32,748 nt of DNA, from contig JAFTWA010000043.1 of assembly GCA_017465565.1 (NCBI GenBank), forward strand, positions 1 to 32,748, given 5' to 3'. The stretch is from Tyzzerella sp. (GTDB taxonomy: Bacteria > Bacillota > Clostridia > Lachnospirales > Lachnospiraceae). This document shows positions 25,744 through 32,748 of the stretch, piece by piece (position 1 is the stretch's first letter; each line of letters starts with the position of its first letter). A program made the position numbers and the translations under genes. The notes under the pieces are model-generated. The model did no database searches. It saw nothing but the letters and a program-made list of their open reading frames with translations, and was not told the DNA's origin.

Positions 25744-26697
25744 ATGTTAAATGTTAAATGGAAAAGCCTTCTTGTGTTTTCATTGATTGCAGTGTTGCTT
25801 TGTGGGTGTCAACCAACGGGTGCAAATGCTGAAGTGGGACCAGATGACACACAGGATGCAGCCATGCAGGAGAAGACAGACGAAGAAGAGGCAGAGGCAA
25901 TTTTAGCGAGCATGTATGATTTTACATCGGAATCAGTTTTTAATAAGAAAGATTTCTTTGAATATATGCCGACTGCAGAGATTGTCGGTATAAAAGGGGA
26001 TGACTGCGTAGCGGTTCCGAAAAAGGATTTGTATTATGTTATGCAAGGCGGCTGTACAGATGGAACCTATGTATATGTAATCCTGGAAGCACAAGGTGGC
26101 TTGGATACCGAGACTAGAAACAATCCAACGCTACTACGCAAGTTAGATATGTCTACATGGGAAATTGTGGCAGAAAACAGGTTAAATCTGGGACATGGTA
26201 ATGGTATGACTTATAACAGTAGATTAAATCAACTAGTTGTAGCCCATTACAGACCAGGGAATCAAGTTTCTTTCATAAATCCGGACACCTTAGAACTTGT
26301 AGAAAGCAGGACTATAGATTATGAGATAAGTAACATTGGTTACAATGCTACTTACGACAAGTATGTTGCATCAGCAGGCAGAATGGCATTCTATATTCTA
26401 GATGCCGATTTTAATCAATTGCTATACTCAAAAGGAGAAGGTATTGATGCAGCTGTACAAGGTATAGACTGCGATGATAACTATATCTATATTGGAAACT
26501 CTATCGTAGAAAAAGGGTACGAAACCGTGAGAGTATATGATTGGAATGGGGAATACAAATTTGCTTATCGTATAGGTTCTGGTCAGGAACAAGAAGCTAT
26601 ATTCCACTATGGTGATAAGTTTTATGTAACGTTCTATACAGGAAACGGCGGTACTATTTACGAGATTAAATATGATTTTAGTTTGATTACAAAATAG
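25744..26697 (+). CDS. Surface lipoprotein with predicted beta-propeller fold, function unknown
   Basis: Lipoprotein of 317 residues. The signal peptide ends in lipobox LCGC with Cys22 lipidated. An acidic linker follows (GPDDTQDAAMQEKTDEEE). The mature part has recurring short strands of the form tYVYVILE, NQLVVAHYRPG, DKYVASAGRM and NYIYIGNSIV, as in seven-bladed beta-propellers, and a GHGNGMTYNSRLNQ segment of the kind seen in extracellular propeller proteins. No catalytic motif is recognised. It follows the permease by 16 nt, with GGGAGG upstream, and precedes the giant lipoprotein by 16 nt, so it belongs to the operon. It may bind ligand or partner at the cell surface. Confidence 0.7.
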   Translation: MLNVKWKSLLVFSLIAVLLCGCQPTGANAEVGPDDTQDAAMQEKTDEEEAEAILASMYDFTSESVFNKKDFFEYMPTAEIVGIKGDDCVAVPKKDLYYVMQGGCTDGTYVYVILEAQGGLDTETRNNPTLLRKLDMSTWEIVAENRLNLGHGNGMTYNSRLNQLVVAHYRPGNQVSFINPDTLELVESRTIDYEISNIGYNATYDKYVASAGRMAFYILDADFNQLLYSKGEGIDAAVQGIDCDDNYIYIGNSIVEKGYETVRVYDWNGEYKFAYRIGSGQEQEAIFHYGDKFYVTFYTGNGGTIYEIKYDFSLITK

Positions 26698-26713
26698 AGA
26701 GGAGGTTCCATTT

Positions 26714-29700
26714 GTGAAAAAGTTTTTAATATGCTTGTTTTCTATATTTATGGTACTTTCTCTTTCAGCCTGTGGTACTGATGCAGAGAGTGTAAGCACT
26801 GCAGGAGAACTGACGAGAAAGTTAGAAAGCAAGTCAGATAAGAAAATTGCAATTTCAGAAGATATCGTATTGACGGAAACAATCGAAATTGTAGGAAATA
26901 AAGAAATCGTAGGCAGTGGAACTATCACTGTATCGGTAGCTGATATGGAAGAAAGCTATGTGATTGGCGTAGCAGATGGTGCACGATTGACAATTGGTGG
27001 AGGAGCAACTATCGATTTGTCAGGCTTGACAGGTGGTATTCACGTAAAAAACGGTGCAACACTGGTATTGCAAGAAGAAGCAGTGGTAACAGGCGCATCT
27101 GTAAAAGCATCGAATGTGCTTGTGGAAGGTTCATTTACGATGAATGGTGGTTTGCTGCAATTGGCAAATGGACATAATCTTATTAATAAGAATAAGGTCA
27201 CAATTGCCGGTGGAAAAATTAAAGGCAGCGGCAGTGGTTATGTAGCTGTATATAATGAAGGAACATTTACACAAGATGATGGTGCAATTGTAGGCGCTTA
27301 CAATAACGTGGTATGTGCTTCTGCTTCTTCTTTTACTTGGAATAAGGGTGAAATTAAAACAGCTGTAGGTGATGCCATCATTATTGAAGAAGGTGCTTCG
27401 ATACATATTACATCATCGGATGCAAAATTGACTGATGTATTTTCAAAAGGACTTATTGTCAACGGAGAAGGTGTTATTGACGGTACAACTATGACAGATT
27501 CCATGTCATCTATGATTGAAGTAGGGCATAACGGAAAACTTACTATAAATAATGGAAAGATTTCAGAAGCCGGAGTTCATGGAATTGATAATGCCGGAGA
27601 GCTGCTCATAGCAGGAGGAATTATATACGACAACCGTGAAAGTGGTGTCTGTAACACTGGTACATTTGAAATGACTGGTGGCTCCATCATGAACAGCGAA
27701 AATAAGGGTGTCCTGAATAAAGCTGGTACTGCGAAGATTGTCAGTGAAGATGTTATTTTAAGCGGTAATAAGTTTGCAATTGGAAATGAGGAAGGTGCCT
27801 ACTTTGAACTTTCTAAAGCACAGCTTATTCAGAGTGCTACGTCAAACATATTTGCATATGGTGGAGAAATGTATATCCACGATATAGCACTTGCACCATC
27901 AGCAAGTACCAACACGCGTGTCATTGCTGCGAAGCTAATTATGGAAGATGTAGAAATCCAAGGTGTTAGCGAAAGTGCTGATGGCGGTTCACATGGTATC
28001 TATATGGAAGGCGGAGCAATTACAGCGGAAAATCTTATTATCAGAAATACGACAGGTAATGCACTCCGTAATAAAGGCGGTAATTTCCAAGGTGAAGATA
28101 TTACTATTCAAGATATAAAGGGTGTTGCCATTGGCTGTATGAATCAGGCCGAAACTGATCGAGAGGGTATTGTTAACATCAAGAATGCGACAACCAAAAA
28201 TGTGCAAAACAATAATGTGTTTGTAGAAAGTGGTACTTGTACATTAACAAATGTAACTTTAGGAGCATGTGCGACTAACAACGTAAAGACTCAAGATGGA
28301 ACATTAATCCTAAAGAAATGTACTGTAAATGGCAATACAGCGCAGGGAAATGGCTCTAACCATGCTGTTTATATGGTTGGTGGAACAATCAAAGCCACAA
28401 ACACAAAATTCCAGAATGCTACAGGTGCGATAATTCGTACAAGCGGAGAAGAAGCATTCTTTTATGGAAAGAAGCTTACATTTAAAAATTCAAAAGTATT
28501 TGGTATCTTCCAGACAGATGGAAATATTTTTATAGATGATCTCACTACAAGTAATATGGGGCAAAATAATATTATGATGGACAAGGGTGTGATCGAGTTA
28601 ACAAATGCTACATTAGGTGCAACAACAAGTAACAACATTCGTCTGAGAAATAGTGGAAAGATTGTTTTAAACGATGTAGAAATACAGGGGCATGTAGAGG
28701 GGACAAAAAATTCTGAACATGTTCTTTTCCCAACAAATGGTACACTCATTGGAAAGAATTTGTATATTCATGATGCAGCTGGTTCAGCTGTCCGTGTCAA
28801 TGGAGAAGATGTAAAAGTAACTTTAGAAGATGTGGAAATTGATGGGGCAACGATTGCTTACAATCTTACACAGGGAGAAGTTACGATAAAGAATACATCG
28901 ACGAAAAATGTCAAAGAAAACAATGTTATGACCTGGTACGAAAATCTTAATTTCACTATGACAGATGCAGTGCTTGGCGAAACAGAAAGTCATAATGTAA
29001 GAATTCAAAATGGAATAACTCACTTAGAAAATATTGATATTCAGGGTGTGAAGGAGAATTCAAAAGGTGACTATCACGGAATCTTCGTAAGCAAAGGAAC
29101 TGTTACAGGTGAAAACATTACAATTTCAGATGTAGATGCAGTTGCTGTACGTGTAAACGACGAAGCAAATGTTACATTTGATGGAGTTGAAATTAAGGAG
29201 CCAGGCAGCCATGGTGTATTTGTGAATGCTGGTAAGACAGAAATTACAAACATGACAACGAAGGGTGTTCCAGAATTCAATATCTGGATAAACGAAGGCG
29301 GAGGTCTGAAGGTAAAAGACTCTGTTCTTGGAAAAACGGCAAGCCATAATGTGAGAGTGAATGGTGGTACAACTACTTTTGAAAATGTTGATATAAAAGG
29401 TACATTAGAAGGACGAGAAGGTGATTTCCACGGACTCTATATCAACAAGGGTACTATTTCAGGTAAAAATATTACAATTTCAGACATAGATGCATCCGCA
29501 GTACGTGTAAACGGAGAGGCAGATGTTAAATTAGATGGAGTTGAAATTAAAAATCCAGGAATGTATGGCGTATTTGTAAATGCTGGAAAGACAGAAATAG
29601 CAAATATGACAACTACAGATATTCCAGTACACAATATTTATATAAATGCTGATGGAAACCTGAAAGTAAAAGATTCTGTTCTAGGAAAAGCAGAGAGTCA

Positions 29701-32700
29701 TAACGTGAAGGTTGAAGGCGGTACAACTTACTTTGAAAATGTAGCTTTAAACGGTACATCAGAAAGTAAAGAAGGAGATTTCCATGGACTCTACGTTACG
29801 AAGGGGGCTGTTTCAGGAAAGAAAGTTGCAATTTCGGATATAGATGCATCCGCAGTGCGTGTAAACGGAGATGCAGATGTTAAATTAGATGGAGTTGAAA
29901 TTAAAAATCCAGGAATGTATGGAGTATTTGTAAATGCTGGCAAGACAGAAATAGCAAATATGACAACTACAGATGTTCCACAACACAATATCTGGATAAA
30001 CGAAGCAGGCAGTCTGAGTGTAAAGGATTCAGTGCTCTGTAAAACTGAAAACCATAATGTGCAAATTAATGGTGGTATCACTTCTCTTGAAAATGTGGAT
30101 GTGCAAGGAACGCTAGAAGGTTCAGAAGGCGATTATCACGGAATCATTGTAAGCAAAGGTGCTATTACAGGCAAAAACATCACAATTTCAGATGCAGATG
30201 TAGCGGCAGTACATGTAAATGGAGATGCAGATGTTAAATTAGATGGAGTTACAATTGAAAACCCAGGTTTCTATGGTGTGCATGTGAAAGCCGGAAAGAC
30301 AGAAATTGCAAATATGACAACTACAGGCGTGCAAGCCAATAATATTTGGTCAACAGAGAAAGCTAATTTGACAGTAAAAGATTCCGTTCTTGGCAAAACG
30401 AAAAGTCATAATGTAAAAATCAATAGTTGCTCAGAAATTTACTTTGAAAATGTTGATATTCAAGGTATAGAAGATGAGGTGACAGGTGATATCCATGGTC
30501 TTATCGTAGATGCGGGTTCTGTTTCAGGTAAAACGATTAAGATTTCAGATGTAAAAGGCGCAGCAATCCGTGTAAGCGGAGGAGAATTCACAGCTAATGA
30601 TGTAGAAATTGGAAATGTTGATAAATACGGAGCATTTGTGAGTGGTGGTGTAACAGAAATTACTGGTATGAAAACCACAGGCGTAAAAACACATAATGTT
30701 TGGTCGAATTCGAACGCTGATTTGACGTTAATAGACTCTGTTCTTGGCAAAACAGGAAGTCACAATGTTTGGATGCAAGACGGAACACTTGCTTTAGAAG
30801 GAGTTAAGGTTGAAGGTACAACAGGAGCAAATGATAGACATGGTCTTCTTTTGCAAAACGGAACCACAACGGTAGATACACTCACAATTAAGGGCACAGC
30901 TGGTTCAGCAGTGCGTATATCTGGCGGTAGTATGACAGGAAATGATGTTACTATCGGAAGCGAAGAGGCTACTATCGGAGCAAGCGGTATTGCAGCAACG
31001 GGTGGAACGGTTGATTTAGAAACCGTCACATTTAATAATGTTAACAACTTTAACGTTCAGGCAACTGACACAAACTCTGCTTCTGTAACTTTGAAAAAAG
31101 CTACATTGAATGCAAGCAAAGGAGCTTACAATGTAATCTTGGACGGTGACTCATCGAATGCAAAAATTGTATTAACCGATTCTTCTGTAATAGGTAGAAC
31201 AGATGGTGGCAATGATGGTGTTTATGCAAAATCTGGTACAGTTGAATTGAACAATGTAACAGCTTCTGGATATAGAGACGGTGTACGTGTGTTAATACCT
31301 GCAACTGCAATTTTAAATGGAGTTACAGCAACAGGAACTACAGGTTATGGTGTTTATAACTTGTCAGAAAACCTAAAACTTAAGGGTGTCATCAAAGCAG
31401 ATATTTACAATAATGCTGCAGTGACAGTAAATGCAACTGCTTCATTAGCAGGAAGTAACATGACTGTGGATTGGCCATTAGACAAATTACCACATGGTAT
31501 GGTAGGTATGCAATTCGTAAATGCAGAAGATGCACAGGGAAGTAACACAGTTATCGCACTTGGTAGTGCGACAAGTGAAAAATATGTAAAATACTTTGAC
31601 GGAGCACAGATGCTTCTCGTTGATAGAAACGCTGCAGTTTATACAGTGAAGAATTATTCTCAGCTTGTGGCAGCAATTGCACATATGCAGAATAATAACA
31701 TAACAGATGCTATTATTACGGTAGCTGGTAACATTGCAATTACTGAGGAAGTGACAATTCCTGCTAACGTAGGTGTTACATTGACAGATGATGGAACGGA
31801 GAGAACAATTTCAAGAGGTTCAGACTATACTGGTAATATGTTCTCAGTTTCAGAAAATGCAAGCCTAATTGTAAGTGGCGCAAATCTGGTAGTTGATGGA
31901 TCTAGTGCGAATGTGGAAGCTTCTAACAGAGTAGATATCAATGTTAAGGAAGTAAGCGCAGAACTTTCCATTTCTGGAAGTGTGATTGCAAATGTATCTC
32001 ATGCCAAAGGCTCAAAACTTTATGTGGCTGGAGCACTTACAGATGACAGTGCGGTTGTGGTTGATTGGAAATCAGATATACCAGCAGATTGCGTGGGTCT
32101 TGAGTTTGCAACAGAAGATGTAAGTGAGGCAAGTGAACAATATATTAGTTTGGGCAATGCAACTCTTGATAAATACTACCTTAAATATGTGGGTACAACA
32201 GGTGTACTTATAGGTATTTATGAAGTTGATACTTTGGGCAAATTAAATAGTGCATTAACAGCAATAAATGGAACGCCAAATAAGATTGGTCTTATCCGTG
32301 TGGTTGGAAATATTACAGTAGATAGTACAATTACTATTCCAGCAGGATGCAATGTAACCATTGAAGATGATGGTACAGGAACAGCTCGTAGCCTGAATAG
32401 AGGTTCTGGCCTAACTTCGACTGCTATGATTCAATTAGGAAATGGTGCAACCTTGACGCTTCAAAGTAGTGGAAAAATAGTTGAAGAGACAAGCGGAAAT
32501 ACCGTAACAGAAACAGGATGTAAATTAATTCTGGATGGAAAGAACATTGTATCAGATAACGGCAAAGCCACACCTTTGATATTGTTGGACGATGAAATGA
32601 ATGCAAAGGTCAACATTGGTAAGGGTGTAAAATTGCAAAACAATGAGTCAAAAGGCGTTGGTGGAGTTGTACGTGCAAAAACAAATGGCGGAACAATTAA

Positions 32701-32748
32701 TGTTGACGGAGCTTATTTTGTAAATAACAAGGCAACCGGCAATGGGGG
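26714..32748 (+). CDS. Giant right-handed beta-helix surface lipoprotein (partial, 3' end outside window)
   Basis: A continuous frame of more than 2,010 codons without a stop to the window edge. It starts at GTG with AGGAGG 8 nt upstream (26700-26705). Residues 1-20 are a lipoprotein signal peptide with LSAC (Cys20). The rest is Asn/Thr/Gly-rich with countless short strands of beta-helix rung type (such as GTISGKNITISDID, ADVKLDGVEIKNPG). A tandem array of about 118-residue units covers residues of roughly 427-1,395. Outside the array two similar modules start at AVYTVKNYSQLVAAIAH and IYEVDTLGKLNSALTAI. It resembles adhesins or polysaccharide-binding/pectate-lyase-like helices; no catalytic residues can be named. 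Being the last known gene of the operon suggests substrate capture, or adhesion to the substrate. Confidence 0.85.
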   Translation, partial: MKKFLICLFSIFMVLSLSACGTDAESVSTAGELTRKLESKSDKKIAISEDIVLTETIEIVGNKEIVGSGTITVSVADMEESYVIGVADGARLTIGGGATIDLSGLTGGIHVKNGATLVLQEEAVVTGASVKASNVLVEGSFTMNGGLLQLANGHNLINKNKVTIAGGKIKGSGSGYVAVYNEGTFTQDDGAIVGAYNNVVCASASSFTWNKGEIKTAVGDAIIIEEGASIHITSSDAKLTDVFSKGLIVNGEGVIDGTTMTDSMSSMIEVGHNGKLTINNGKISEAGVHGIDNAGELLIAGGIIYDNRESGVCNTGTFEMTGGSIMNSENKGVLNKAGTAKIVSEDVILSGNKFAIGNEEGAYFELSKAQLIQSATSNIFAYGGEMYIHDIALAPSASTNTRVIAAKLIMEDVEIQGVSESADGGSHGIYMEGGAITAENLIIRNTTGNALRNKGGNFQGEDITIQDIKGVAIGCMNQAETDREGIVNIKNATTKNVQNNNVFVESGTCTLTNVTLGACATNNVKTQDGTLILKKCTVNGNTAQGNGSNHAVYMVGGTIKATNTKFQNATGAIIRTSGEEAFFYGKKLTFKNSKVFGIFQTDGNIFIDDLTTSNMGQNNIMMDKGVIELTNATLGATTSNNIRLRNSGKIVLNDVEIQGHVEGTKNSEHVLFPTNGTLIGKNLYIHDAAGSAVRVNGEDVKVTLEDVEIDGATIAYNLTQGEVTIKNTSTKNVKENNVMTWYENLNFTMTDAVLGETESHNVRIQNGITHLENIDIQGVKENSKGDYHGIFVSKGTVTGENITISDVDAVAVRVNDEANVTFDGVEIKEPGSHGVFVNAGKTEITNMTTKGVPEFNIWINEGGGLKVKDSVLGKTASHNVRVNGGTTTFENVDIKGTLEGREGDFHGLYINKGTISGKNITISDIDASAVRVNGEADVKLDGVEIKNPGMYGVFVNAGKTEIANMTTTDIPVHNIYINADGNLKVKDSVLGKAESHNVKVEGGTTYFENVALNGTSESKEGDFHGLYVTKGAVSGKKVAISDIDASAVRVNGDADVKLDGVEIKNPGMYGVFVNAGKTEIANMTTTDVPQHNIWINEAGSLSVKDSVLCKTENHNVQINGGITSLENVDVQGTLEGSEGDYHGIIVSKGAITGKNITISDADVAAVHVNGDADVKLDGVTIENPGFYGVHVKAGKTEIANMTTTGVQANNIWSTEKANLTVKDSVLGKTKSHNVKINSCSEIYFENVDIQGIEDEVTGDIHGLIVDAGSVSGKTIKISDVKGAAIRVSGGEFTANDVEIGNVDKYGAFVSGGVTEITGMKTTGVKTHNVWSNSNADLTLIDSVLGKTGSHNVWMQDGTLALEGVKVEGTTGANDRHGLLLQNGTTTVDTLTIKGTAGSAVRISGGSMTGNDVTIGSEEATIGASGIAATGGTVDLETVTFNNVNNFNVQATDTNSASVTLKKATLNASKGAYNVILDGDSSNAKIVLTDSSVIGRTDGGNDGVYAKSGTVELNNVTASGYRDGVRVLIPATAILNGVTATGTTGYGVYNLSENLKLKGVIKADIYNNAAVTVNATASLAGSNMTVDWPLDKLPHGMVGMQFVNAEDAQGSNTVIALGSATSEKYVKYFDGAQMLLVDRNAAVYTVKNYSQLVAAIAHMQNNNITDAIITVAGNIAITEEVTIPANVGVTLTDDGTERTISRGSDYTGNMFSVSENASLIVSGANLVVDGSSANVEASNRVDINVKEVSAELSISGSVIANVSHAKGSKLYVAGALTDDSAVVVDWKSDIPADCVGLEFATEDVSEASEQYISLGNATLDKYYLKYVGTTGVLIGIYEVDTLGKLNSALTAINGTPNKIGLIRVVGNITVDSTITIPAGCNVTIEDDGTGTARSLNRGSGLTSTAMIQLGNGATLTLQSSGKIVEETSGNTVTETGCKLILDGKNIVSDNGKATPLILLDDEMNAKVNIGKGVKLQNNESKGVGGVVRAKTNGGTINVDGAYFVNNKATGNG
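27992..30900 (+). repeat. In-gene tandem array of ~118-codon repeats in the beta-helix gene
   Basis: An anchor histidine (SHG, NHA, EHV, YHG, FHG, FHG, YHG, IHG, RHG) recurs at codons starting 27992, 28361, 28718, 29075, 29429, 29783, 30137, 30494 and 30839. Spacings are 369, 357, 357, 354, 354, 354, 357 and 345 nt. The units starting near 29420 and 29774 are almost identical at DNA level over about 150 bases, whereas the outer units are diverged. Each unit ends with a SHNV-type motif. Confidence 0.85.

Noticed and set aside
26428-26928. 166-codon minus-strand ORF
   Set aside because: Runs antisense to the propeller lipoprotein and the start of the giant gene, both better supported by signal peptides and ribosome binding sites.
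28462-31047. Series of similar 60-96-codon minus-strand ORFs
   Set aside because: They resemble one another only because they are antisense to the tandem repeats of the beta-helix gene.

Overview
The window reads as chromosome of a low-GC, spore-forming Gram-positive bacterium of the Clostridia, most likely a gut Lachnospiraceae-type organism. This rests on A/T-rich codon use, strong AGGAGG ribosome binding sites, an alpha/beta-type small acid-soluble spore protein, lipoprotein signal peptides, and the rpmB / Asp23-like / fakA / recG neighbourhood known from Firmicutes. Genus and species cannot be fixed from the sequence alone.

Layout. (1) 1-575: a long imperfect fold-back (1-181, possibly continuing upstream of the window), then non-coding DNA with a 12-bp palindrome and a promoter. 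(2) 576-7326: a compact amino-acid biosynthesis operon leuB-ilvD-ilvB-serC-serA. (3) 7382-8626: a membrane-anchored NodB-type polysaccharide deacetylase that shares a bidirectional terminator with the convergent rpmB (L28) gene. (4) 8912-13227: divergent promoters, rpmB leftwards and yloU(Asp23-like)-fakA-recG rightwards. (5) 13346-14936: a spore-protein gene, a block of three 46-bp tandem repeats, two small gene remnants and a histidine-phosphatase gene. (6) 15049 to the window end: an accessory carbohydrate / glycerophosphodiester locus.

The accessory locus is the most interesting part. A cytoplasmic GH127-type hydrolase gene (15214-17028) stands alone with its own terminator. Next comes an apparent operon: AraC-family regulator, glycerophosphodiester phosphodiesterase (GDPD), PHP-domain phosphatase, GH13 glycosidase, a UgpB-like binding lipoprotein, a UgpC/MalK-type ATPase, two permeases, a predicted beta-propeller lipoprotein, and a very large beta-helix lipoprotein of more than 2,000 residues that runs off the window. 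The GH127 gene and the AraC operon carry near-duplicate control regions: 88 of 110 positions are identical without a gap by hand count. Each has two copies of a TGTGCAAATT-like box exactly 42 bp apart and the same -35/-10 geometry. This points to one regulon, probably run by the AraC protein.

Working model (inference): the two surface lipoproteins contact or capture a polymer. The Ugp-like ABC importer takes up a glycerophosphate-containing, perhaps glycosylated, fragment. GDPD cleaves the phosphodiester, the PHP enzyme removes the phosphate, and the GH13 and GH127 enzymes remove sugars. Fragments of teichoic acids or of deacylated glyco-/phospholipids are plausible substrates, but none is proved by the sequence.
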